Below, piece by piece: positions 13,744 through 20,693 of a stretch of 64,000 nt of DNA. Position numbers and translations under genes: made by a program. Origin of the DNA: a virus; the IMG/VR virus record IMGVR_UViG_3300028298_000007, positions 1-64,000 of that record. One strand, 5' to 3'. Within the stretch, counting starts at the first letter, position 1. The number at the start of each line of letters is the position of its first letter. The notes below the pieces were generated by a model, which was not told where the DNA came from, did not search any database, and saw only the letters and a program-made list of their open reading frames with translations.

Positions 13744-13813
13744 GGTGCTGGATAAAAAAGCAGATTTAATGAACGCATGCCTAGACATGCTGAAAGGAAA
13801 AAATGCTGCCTGA
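13739..13813 (+). pseudogene. displaced C-terminus of the SNF2 helicase
   Basis: The frame 13739-13813 reads YKVLDKKADLMNACLDMLKG plus KNAA and a stop. It aligns without gaps to the helicase end (YKVLTHKINIMEECLNLLKG plus INV). Its stop overlaps the start of the next gene (13803), as expected of the original operon. It has no start codon and is a remnant left when the HNH unit inserted. Confidence 0.85.
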
Positions 13814-14234
13814 TTACAGAGATATAAGATCAAGAATTAAAGAAGAACCTATTTGGTATGATGATAACGGTGTACCTCGCTATGATAAATTCAGCCCTGA
13901 TTTAGTCTCTAGTATTTATGCACAAGAAGCGCTTTTGGTGAAAATTAAGTGCCAAGATTGTCATAGTGTATTTTTTGTAGGCGTATGCTATTCGGATATG
14001 GAAAAAATATTCAATCGCCACGCGGCATCTTACGAAGAACATATTAAAGATTATTTAAATGCAAAAGATAAAAATAAGCGTTATTTTCCTTTCCATTATG
14101 GTGATCCACCGGCTCATGGATGTGTAGGGGACACAATGAACTGCGAGGATATTCAGATTATAGAATTTTGGAAAAAAGAAAAGTTTGTATGGAAACGAAA
14201 ACCTGAATACGAAATAAAAGCAGAGGAAGAATAA
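13803..14234 (+). CDS. conserved phage hypothetical protein
   Basis: A 143-residue protein starting LPDYRDIRSRIKEEPIWYDDNG, with a Cys pair (CQDC) and a late HGCVGDTMNCEDI, suggesting a zinc site. The pattern recalls hypothetical proteins found beside phage helicases. GAAAGGAAAAA precedes it, inside the helicase remnant. Confidence 0.6.
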   Translation: MLPDYRDIRSRIKEEPIWYDDNGVPRYDKFSPDLVSSIYAQEALLVKIKCQDCHSVFFVGVCYSDMEKIFNRHAASYEEHIKDYLNAKDKNKRYFPFHYGDPPAHGCVGDTMNCEDIQIIEFWKKEKFVWKRKPEYEIKAEEE

Positions 14235-14545
14235 TGCCTGAGCGTAAATTATACCAGCAGTTCAAGGAAAAAATAAAGAAAGCAGATCCGAATTGCTTTT
14301 GGCATAAACTGCCTGATTTTGTTTTAGGCGGTATGCGCCCTTTCGATGGATTTTTAGTTATCCAAGGCATACCATTTGCGATTGAATTTAAATCTAAGGC
14401 CGGCAGTCTAAGTAAATATCAATCATTCCAACTTACTGATTTTAACAATGCCGGCGGCGAAGCGCTAGTCTATTGGGAAGAACAAGAATCTTTGGATAAA
14501 TTTATTGAAAGGATATTTGAAAAAATAAAGGAGAGGAAAAAATGA
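14234..14545 (+). CDS. VRR-NUC-like PD-(D/E)XK nuclease
   Basis: This 103-residue protein has the compact VRR-NUC core: an N-terminal helix with a basic patch, PFDGFLVIQGIPFAIEFKSK holding Asp38, then Glu and Lys of the ExK motif, and KYQSFQL followed by GGEALVYWE. These residues coordinate Mg2+ in Holliday-junction or flap cutting. Phage VRR-NUC proteins are often found next to SNF2 helicases, as here. The start overlaps the previous TAA. Confidence 0.8.
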   Translation: MPERKLYQQFKEKIKKADPNCFWHKLPDFVLGGMRPFDGFLVIQGIPFAIEFKSKAGSLSKYQSFQLTDFNNAGGEALVYWEEQESLDKFIERIFEKIKERKK

Positions 14546-14991
14546 TAAGAACTGTAAAATCATATAAACAAACATCTGTTAATTGGGGGAAATCACAGGC
14601 ACAGATTACAAAACTACTTGAACAACAGGGCATTCAAGATATTAGATTTACTTTCTTACAGAGCCAAAAAACACTTATATGCGAATTTAATTATCCTACG
14701 AAAGTAGAAAATAATAATGTAAATGTAGCAGTAAGAATTATACTGCCTATACCTAAAGATGATGAACAAGCAAGAAATCAGATTCATAGAGCTTTATTTT
14801 ATTATCTTAAAACTAAATTTGAGGCACTTAACTTTGGATTAGTTGAATTTATGCAAGAATTTATGCCTCATATTTTAATTAACCAACCCTCAGGAAGAAA
14901 ACAAACACTGTATCAAATTATCAGTCCACAGTATAAGGAAGGGTTAGTTTCCAGATCACAAGGCGAAATAAAAATGTTAGAAGATAAATAA
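14542..14991 (+). CDS. hypothetical protein
   Basis: A 149-residue protein with SVNWGKSQAQITKLLEQQGIQDIRFTF at the start and a beta-rich centre. No catalytic motif is seen. It overlaps the nuclease by 4 bases and is likely co-translated with it; a role in DNA processing is inferred from context only. Confidence 0.6.
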   Translation: MIRTVKSYKQTSVNWGKSQAQITKLLEQQGIQDIRFTFLQSQKTLICEFNYPTKVENNNVNVAVRIILPIPKDDEQARNQIHRALFYYLKTKFEALNFGLVEFMQEFMPHILINQPSGRKQTLYQIISPQYKEGLVSRSQGEIKMLEDK

Positions 14992-15005
14992 GAAAGGATA
15001 GTTTA

Positions 15006-15245
15006 ATGAAATTTAATTCAGTAAAAGAATTAAGTGATTTTATTGATAATCACTATAAAGAAAACGATATTAATTTAGTTATCTCAATGACTCCAAGAGA
15101 AATTTGGGAATTACTTATGGATAAAAATCTTAATGTTGCGTCAAAACTTTTTTTAGAGTTATCTAATTTACACGATAATTTAACTACATCAATATGGTAT
15201 AGAGGAACTCAAATAGTCAGAATAGATAAAATTAAATTGAGTTAA
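15006..15245 (+). CDS. hypothetical protein
   Basis: A 79-residue protein, AT-rich coding, with GAAAGGATAG upstream. It is helical in the first half. No relatives recognised by eye. Confidence 0.5.
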   Translation: MKFNSVKELSDFIDNHYKENDINLVISMTPREIWELLMDKNLNVASKLFLELSNLHDNLTTSIWYRGTQIVRIDKIKLS

Positions 15246-15262
15246 AGAAAGGAGGTGTTTAA

Positions 15263-15487
15263 ATGAAAATGTATGTTTTGCAGGCGAAGTTAGGAGATCA
15301 GATCACGACTCAGGCAATTCAAGCCAGGGATACTTTTAGCGCCAAGGTTTTAGCGGCACACAAGATTAACGCTAACCATGTTTCCGATAAGCGCTACGCT
15401 AAAGGTGAACTTACATTAAAGGATCCAGATGGTAAAGCCGTTTGGCATATACCAGAAGTTATCGAAGAAAAGAAAGGAGGCAAATAG
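15263..15487 (+). CDS. hypothetical protein
   Basis: A 74-residue protein with an N-terminal strand-helix (MYVLQAKLGDQITTQAIQARDTFSAKVLAAHK) and a basic end. AAAGGAGGTG precedes the ATG. Function unknown. Confidence 0.55.
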   Translation: MKMYVLQAKLGDQITTQAIQARDTFSAKVLAAHKINANHVSDKRYAKGELTLKDPDGKAVWHIPEVIEEKKGGK

Positions 15488-15489
15488 AA

Positions 15490-15642
15490 ATGGCTGAGAA
15501 AGGTTATTGCGTTAAATGCAAGGCGTCGAAAGAAATAAAGGACGCGCAGGAAGTAACGATGAAGAATGGCCGCAGGGCCATAAAAGGGAAGTGCCCGGAC
15601 TGTAATACCGGGATGTTTAGAATTCTAGGGAAAGGAAAATAA
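15490..15642 (+). CDS. DUF5679-like zinc ribbon
   Basis: A 50-residue protein, MAEKGYCVKCKASKE then an 18-residue basic hairpin and KGKCPDCNTGMFRI. The CxxC...CxxC arrangement and surrounding residues match the DUF5679 family of small zinc ribbons. Role unknown. GGAGGC precedes the start at 15490. Confidence 0.8.
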   Translation: MAEKGYCVKCKASKEIKDAQEVTMKNGRRAIKGKCPDCNTGMFRILGKGK

Positions 15643-15643
15643 A

Positions 15644-16063
15644 ATGTCCGAAAAAACTGAACATGATTTGCTTCAGGCAGTCCTTGACGCTAGGCAGAAA
15701 GTAGCGGAATACGAAGGCTTTCTCGCTGACGCTAAAGAGGTGAAAACAAGTGCGGAAGCAGCTCTCATAGAGCATATGGATAACAAAGAATTAAAGTCAT
15801 TTAAAAGTTCGACTTTAAATTGCACCGTTGTCCGAAAAGAATCGCTTTATGTCAGTATTGAAAAAGATAAAAAAGAAGAAGCATTTCGCTGGATCGAAGA
15901 AGATTGTGGAAGAGGCGATATGATTAAGCCTTCGATACACAACAAGACCCTTACTTCTTTTATCTCTGATTTACTGAAAAAAGGAGAAAAAATTCCGCAA
16001 GGAGTGTTTAACTATTTCTTTAAACCAGAATTAGCGATAATTCAAGCAAAGAAGGAGGGTTAA
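15644..16063 (+). CDS. hypothetical protein with N-terminal coiled coil
   Basis: A 139-residue protein. Residues 5-45 form an amphipathic helix, followed by a beta region (KSSTLNCTVVRKESLYVSIEKDK). Its shape recalls small phage proteins that partner with recombination or ssDNA-binding proteins, but no signature is definite. The start follows the previous stop by one base. Confidence 0.55.
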   Translation: MSEKTEHDLLQAVLDARQKVAEYEGFLADAKEVKTSAEAALIEHMDNKELKSFKSSTLNCTVVRKESLYVSIEKDKKEEAFRWIEEDCGRGDMIKPSIHNKTLTSFISDLLKKGEKIPQGVFNYFFKPELAIIQAKKEG

Positions 16064-16064
16064 C

Positions 16065-16793
16065 ATGGAAGCGAAAGATAAAAAAGATTTAGCAAAAACA
16101 GGTGGGCCTTTACGCGTTTCCGGAAATAAAAATCTACCGGCCGGTTTTGACGCTGTTGAGGAAGGCGATATTAAGATGTCGCGGTTAGCAATAGGACAAG
16201 GATTATCGCCTGTTGTAATCGAAGGCAAAGCAAAGATGGGGGATATCTACCAAACTATTACCAATGAAGTCTTCGGAGAATCGGTTGAGTTCATTCCGTT
16301 ATTCATGTTCAAGACCCGAGCTCAATTTGAAACCGAAAAAGGTTTAGTAATGATGTCCAGGGATAACGAAACCGTAACAATGGCCACCGCAGAATATGAG
16401 CAATATCTCGGTAAGCCGGTCGAGGAAGTTCCGGGATCTGCTTGGGTAGGCAAAGAGCCGCCGAAGTTCAGCGAAGTTTTCAATTTCCCTGTTCTTCTGG
16501 TTTCTCGTTTACTGCAATTCCCGATAGCATTGTCTTTAATGAAAACCGCTATAAAACCGGCCAAAGAATTCCTTTCGATGGCGCGGTATTCCGGTGAAGA
16601 TATGTTCGCCCGCGTTTACACTATTAAATCGGAAATCGTTAAAGGCACAAAAGGAACTTACGCACTCCCTGTAATTGAATTTTCGCGTAGATGCAGCGAT
16701 GAAGAATACGCAAGAGCCAAAGCGGTATTCGATAAACTTTACCGCCGTCAGAAAGATATAGAAGTAGAGTTAGAAGAAGATAAAACCGATTAA
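16065..16793 (+). CDS. hypothetical protein, candidate ssDNA-binding or recombination partner
   Basis: A 242-residue protein with a beta-rich core (SRLAIGQGLSPVVIEGKAKMGDIYQTITNEVFG) and an acidic tail (VELEEDKTD). An acidic C-terminus after an OB-like beta core is typical of phage ssDNA-binding proteins, and its place among replication genes agrees. The family was not identified with certainty. GAAGGAGG precedes it. Confidence 0.5.
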   Translation: MEAKDKKDLAKTGGPLRVSGNKNLPAGFDAVEEGDIKMSRLAIGQGLSPVVIEGKAKMGDIYQTITNEVFGESVEFIPLFMFKTRAQFETEKGLVMMSRDNETVTMATAEYEQYLGKPVEEVPGSAWVGKEPPKFSEVFNFPVLLVSRLLQFPIALSLMKTAIKPAKEFLSMARYSGEDMFARVYTIKSEIVKGTKGTYALPVIEFSRRCSDEEYARAKAVFDKLYRRQKDIEVELEEDKTD

Positions 16794-16799
16794 CAATCC

Positions 16800-16877
16800 G
16801 CGAGGGTAGTGAAGCGGCCCATCACGCCAGTTACCGCATATAACTGGAGATCGCTGGTTCGAATCCAGCCCCTCGCT
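16800..16877 (+). tRNA. tRNA with enlarged anticodon arm (possibly Cys-GCA)
   Basis: The acceptor stem is GCGAGGG/CCCTCGC (7 bp). The D stem is GTGA/TCAC with GG in the loop. The T arm is GCTGG-TTCGAAT-CCAGC and the variable loop is 5 nt. The anticodon arm (16826-16846) is odd: CCAGT/ACTGG encloses 11 bases, or two extra pairs give a 7-bp stem and the loop CCGCATA. In the latter the anticodon would be GCA, but position 33 is C instead of the near-universal U. CCA is not encoded. It may be a non-standard, decoy or degenerate tRNA. Confidence 0.7.
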
Positions 16878-16887
16878 ATAAATTATG

Positions 16888-17035
16888 TTCCCTAAGACAG
16901 GAATTTACCCTTCAGGTGGAAACGGAGCGTTCATACCGCTAGCGGCGCCTACCGAGCTGCCAATAAGCTCCTGTCGCGCCTCCTTTTGGCCTCGGAAGTT
17001 GTTTTCCAGTTTCTAGCTTCCGCTGTCTTGGGGAA
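16888..17035 (+). ncRNA. structured leader RNA upstream of the ACP-like gene
   Basis: TTCCCTAAGACAG (16888-16900) pairs over 13 positions with CTGTCTTGGGGAA (17023-17035), one pair being G-U. The same GACAG bases can instead pair with TCCTGTC (16969-16975), extended by three more pairs past an internal loop. Inner hairpins include GAGCT/AGCTC (near 16953-16969) and CGGAAG/CTTCCG (near 16993-17022). Mutually exclusive pairings ending 7 bases before the ribosome site suggest a switch. It follows the tRNA directly, so co-transcription is likely. Confidence 0.5.
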
Positions 17036-17057
17036 TATAATAAAGGAGTTTTTTAAA

Positions 17058-17300
17058 ATGATTGATACTAAAGTAGCATTGTTAGAATTCATTGCTGATA
17101 ATGCAGGGATCAATATAGACATAAAAGAAGATGATACTCTAAAAGAAGATTTGAGTTTCGATGAATTAGACATAGTAGAAATGGTAATGGCCTTAGAGGA
17201 AGAATTTAATATAGAAATAACGGATGAAGAATCGGAAAAATTTATTTCAATAAAGGATATAATAGATTATCTCGAAGACAAAAATATAATCTTAAATTAA
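17058..17300 (+). CDS. acyl-carrier-protein-like protein lacking the attachment serine
   Basis: This 80-residue acidic four-helix protein closely follows the ACP pattern at helix [28 protein letters not shown], then a C-terminal helix DIIDYLE. In ACPs helix II is led by Asp-Ser-Leu, whose Ser carries 4'-phosphopantetheine. Here the tripeptide is Asp35-Glu36-Leu37. Without the Ser it cannot be a normal carrier, so it may be a structural mimic or regulator of host lipid enzymes or of ACP partners. The start at 17058 has AAAGGAG. The upstream leader is strongly structured. Confidence 0.75.
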   Translation: MIDTKVALLEFIADNAGINIDIKEDDTLKEDLSFDELDIVEMVMALEEEFNIEITDEESEKFISIKDIIDYLEDKNIILN

Positions 17301-17311
17301 GGAGATCAGCT

Positions 17312-19897
17312 ATGACTGGTATCAGCACCTTCGTTAAGCTGTTCTCCGGCAGAAAAGATGTAGTTGGAATAAACCAGTTCTGCTTAAAAGAACCGCTTAC
17401 TAAAGAAAAATATCAAAAGCATATAGATGGCGTTCAGCGCATAGGAGTTTATCCTATATACGATAGCAGCCTGACAAACTGGCTGGCCGTAGATTTAGAT
17501 GAGGATAATTTTGAAAAGGCATTATCAATAAAACAAAAGGCGGAAAGCCTTAATTTAAAAGTATGGATGGAGCGTTCTAAAAGCAAAGGATACCATTTAT
17601 GGACATTCTTTGATAAACCTATTTCCGCAGTAGAACCGCGGCTTGTGTTTGAAAGCATACTGGAAGAACTCGGGATCAAATGCGAAATCTTTCCAAAGCA
17701 AGATGAAGTAGCTGAAAACCAGTTCGGTAACTTTATCTTCCTGCCTCTGTTCGGAGGCGATACCAAGAACGGCCGTACTGTTTTTGTCGATGATAAGAAT
17801 AATCCAATTATCGATAACATCAAGGACATCGATAAAATTAAAGTTACCAAATCCTACATCATTACTTCCCTGATATTCTTGAGAAAACTTGAACGCAAGA
17901 AAATAATCATTACTGAAACCACCGAAGAAAGAAAAACGCATGCCAAGGACCTACCCTGTATAGATAGAATAAAACAAGGCGTGGCTAAAGGCCACCGCGA
18001 TAATTGCTGCTTCCGGTTAGTAATTAATTACAAAGAAAAAGGAATGGGGCAAACCGATATTGAAACCCTAATCAGTTCTTGGAATTTAAAGAATAAAGAA
18101 CCGTTGCCGGTAAAGGACTTACTTAAAATAATAAATTCCGTATTTAAAGGCGGATATAAAAGTTTTGGTTGCGATGATCCGATAATCCAGAATTACTGCA
18201 ATAAAGAAACCTGCCCACTCACTGATTCCCAAAGGCGCAAGGAACAAATCGAACAAGGTATTATCACTATGGTTTTTCGCGACAACGAAACTATGGTCTT
18301 CAGGAAAAAGAATTATGAGTATCGCTTGGCCGGGTTTGAATTTACCAAGAATAGTAAATTTAAAGTATCGCTAACATTATCTAAAGACGGAAAAATTCTC
18401 TATAAGGATCTGATAAAACTCGATATGGCCTCTAATCGGCAGCGTTTTGTCAAGGCGGCCGAAGATAATGAAATAGACGCCGACTTGATTAAACTCGATG
18501 ATCTAATCAAAAAACAATTAGAAAAAGAAGAACATGATAAATTGACTGCGCCGAAGCAGCTTTATATCATGACTGAAGCTGAAAAGAACGAAACAATTAA
18601 ATATTTAGAGAATACTCCTAATTTATTATATCGTGTTATTGATGTTACTAACCGCATGGGAGTAGTCGGCGAAGAAGTGGTAAGGTTAATGGTTTATTTA
18701 TGTTACACTTCCCGGATCATGAAAGACCCATTATCTATTACGGTGAAAGGAGAATCTTCTAGTGGAAAATCATTCGCCTGTCAAAACGTGCAAAAACTTA
18801 TTCCGGAAGAAGGATATCACTTTATTACTCGCGCTACTCAGAACGCTTTCTTTCATCTGCAGGAAGATGGGATGCAGCATAGGATTATCTACATCAATGA
18901 ATTACCGGGCTCTGAAGGTGCAGATTATTCTATCCGTACCGCACAATCTGAAGGCGACCTGATTTTAATGATGCCGGTAAAAGATCCGGCCACAGGTGAT
19001 ATGGAAACTGTAACTAAGCGCGTCAAAGGCCCGGTAGGATTTTTAATCACTACCACTAAGGCTTCAATGTTTGATGAGAATGAAACCCGTAACTTCTCAA
19101 TTTTTAGCGATGACTCTCCGCAATTAACCAGCGCTATCGGAAATATTACAATCCGCAAAGCCCAGGGCGAAGAATTTATCATTGAGGCTAAAGAACTGAA
19201 TTTATGGAAAAATATACAACGCCTATTAAATCCTGATTTCAAAGTGATTATTCCTTACGCTAAGGAAGTATTTTCTGCCTTCCCTGATAAGCCGGTAAGG
19301 ATCAGGCGCGACCGGGAACGCTTCCGAGTATTGATTGAGATTATCACGATACTGCATCAATTCCATAGAAAACAGGAAAAAACAAAAACCGAGAAAATAC
19401 ATCTAATGTCAACCTTAGCCGATTATTATGTCGCTAAAGTCGTGGCTGAGGCGATATTGACTTATACGATTTATGAGATAGGTCCTAGTGCCGAAGAATT
19501 ATGGAAAGCAATCAAGGCCATGTCTGAAAACTGGAAACCGGATAATCCTACTGATGAAGAATCGGAATTTGAATTCAAGCACCGGGACCTGGCCGAATAT
19601 ATGGACTGGAAAGTCGAGAAAGTGAAGAAATGGATGTATGTCTTAGTGCATGCCGGCATGGTTGATTATGCGGAAAAAGGTTTCGGCGGTAAAGGCAAAG
19701 CCTCGGTATTCAAAATTTCTAAGCGCGGCCTAGAATGGTCTAGCGATAACTTGGGATTTCTGCCTGCAATAGAAACATTGATTGACAAATACCCATGTGA
19801 TAAATCACAATTTTATAATCCGATTTCAGGGCATGCTGTTAACCCTAAACATGCGGAAGCGCCGGAAGGATTGCTTGAAGGAGCGAATAATGAGTAA
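17312..19897 (+). CDS. TOTE-type archaeo-eukaryotic primase fused to helicase
   Basis: This is an 861-residue protein. The N-terminal domain has the AEP catalytic residues in WLAVDLDED (Asp61, Asp63) and SKGYHLW (His95), as in TOTE-conflict primases. A Cys cluster follows near 290 (CDDPIIQNYCNKETCPL). The second half is a P-loop ATPase with GESSSGKS (480-487) and a Walker B-like IIYINE, then a winged-helix-like region. It should synthesise primers and unwind DNA at the fork, making it the main replication initiator candidate. AAGGAG precedes the start. An iteron-like region lies directly downstream. Confidence 0.85.
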   Translation: MTGISTFVKLFSGRKDVVGINQFCLKEPLTKEKYQKHIDGVQRIGVYPIYDSSLTNWLAVDLDEDNFEKALSIKQKAESLNLKVWMERSKSKGYHLWTFFDKPISAVEPRLVFESILEELGIKCEIFPKQDEVAENQFGNFIFLPLFGGDTKNGRTVFVDDKNNPIIDNIKDIDKIKVTKSYIITSLIFLRKLERKKIIITETTEERKTHAKDLPCIDRIKQGVAKGHRDNCCFRLVINYKEKGMGQTDIETLISSWNLKNKEPLPVKDLLKIINSVFKGGYKSFGCDDPIIQNYCNKETCPLTDSQRRKEQIEQGIITMVFRDNETMVFRKKNYEYRLAGFEFTKNSKFKVSLTLSKDGKILYKDLIKLDMASNRQRFVKAAEDNEIDADLIKLDDLIKKQLEKEEHDKLTAPKQLYIMTEAEKNETIKYLENTPNLLYRVIDVTNRMGVVGEEVVRLMVYLCYTSRIMKDPLSITVKGESSSGKSFACQNVQKLIPEEGYHFITRATQNAFFHLQEDGMQHRIIYINELPGSEGADYSIRTAQSEGDLILMMPVKDPATGDMETVTKRVKGPVGFLITTTKASMFDENETRNFSIFSDDSPQLTSAIGNITIRKAQGEEFIIEAKELNLWKNIQRLLNPDFKVIIPYAKEVFSAFPDKPVRIRRDRERFRVLIEIITILHQFHRKQEKTKTEKIHLMSTLADYYVAKVVAEAILTYTIYEIGPSAEELWKAIKAMSENWKPDNPTDEESEFEFKHRDLAEYMDWKVEKVKKWMYVLVHAGMVDYAEKGFGGKGKASVFKISKRGLEWSSDNLGFLPAIETLIDKYPCDKSQFYNPISGHAVNPKHAEAPEGLLEGANNE

Positions 19898-20072
19898 TGC
19901 AGAATTAAGAAAACAATTTATTAAAAATCAAAATAAAACAACTATTAAAATCCCCACCGAGGGGGAAAAAACGAAATCGGCCATAACGGATCGTGAATCG
20001 TATGTTTACCGCAGAAGATCAATGAAATTTGAGCAAAAACGGTATGGCCGGGTAAAATATCGAATTTCGTAA
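19890..20072 (+). CDS. small basic protein
   Basis: A 60-residue, Lys/Arg-rich protein whose ATG lies in the last codons of the primase gene. The end (RRRSMKFEQKRYGRVKYRIS) is strongly basic, suggesting DNA binding. Its stop lies in the first repeat of the GTAACGGTT array, so it might be the array's ligand or its expression may be affected by it. Confidence 0.5.
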   Translation: MSNAELRKQFIKNQNKTTIKIPTEGEKTKSAITDRESYVYRRRSMKFEQKRYGRVKYRIS

Positions 20073-20336
20073 CGGTTTGCGTAACGGTTATGTTTTTCGT
20101 TATATTGCAATGAGTTAAGTAAGTTATCCACAGGATATTAACAACCGTTATACTATGTGTCCAAAATATATAATAATTATTTTTTTGGGTTTTCATCAGT
20201 TTTAAGGGGATAAAATGATAAATTCATTAAAAAATATATTCTTTGCGCCTTTTCGAATATGGTATAACGGTTTCGTAACTCATTGAAATTACTATACATT
20301 CTTTGTGTTACGATATAATGTAACGGTATAACGGTA
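20069..20336. repeat. iteron/operator array with a perfect DnaA box (candidate replication origin)
   Basis: Copies of (G/A)TAACGGT(T/A) occur at 20069-20077, 20081-20089, 20143-20151 (inverted), 20264-20272, 20320-20328 and 20328-20336. A perfect DnaA box TTATCCACA is at 20124-20132, and an AT-rich tract with ATATATAATAATTATTTTTTT lies near 20166-20186. No gene is seen in 20073-20393. The location just after the primase-helicase supports an origin; the alternative is an operator set, since a TATAAT (20314-20319) is embedded among the last copies. Confidence 0.55.
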
Positions 20337-20393
20337 TAAAATACAAACTTTGTTTATTTGCAATACTTTACAATAATTACTCCCGGAGGATCG

Positions 20394-20693
20394 ATGTCTA
20401 ACATTTCAGAATTTAAGGATATATACAAAAGGTTTGCTGATGCCTTGCGCTATATTACCACAAAGGAAGCAGAATTAAAAAAGGATCCGGAACGCTGGGC
20501 TAAAGTACAGAAGAATTTTATCGATAAATTCGAAAAACCAATGGATCAAGCATGGGAGGCGTTGCCAGTTGAGGACAAGGAACGTTTTGCTTCCCTATAT
20601 TTATTCAGGAAAGCGCAGCAGGATGAAGAAGTAAAAAAAGTAATTAAAAAATTTAACGCAAAAATTGTTAAGGTAACTTCAAATGAAAAATAA
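20394..20693 (+). CDS. hypothetical helical protein
   Basis: A 99-residue, mostly helical charged protein, with GGAGG before the ATG at 20394. Its promoter region is filled with the iteron-like repeats, so it is probably regulated by them. It overlaps the methyltransferase gene by 11 bases. Function unknown. Confidence 0.6.
   Translation: MSNISEFKDIYKRFADALRYITTKEAELKKDPERWAKVQKNFIDKFEKPMDQAWEALPVEDKERFASLYLFRKAQQDEEVKKVIKKFNAKIVKVTSNEK

Noticed and set aside
19551-19557. CTGATGA hammerhead-core heptamer inside the primase gene
   Set aside because: No matching GAAA/stem III/GUC arrangement upstream or downstream; chance coding occurrence.
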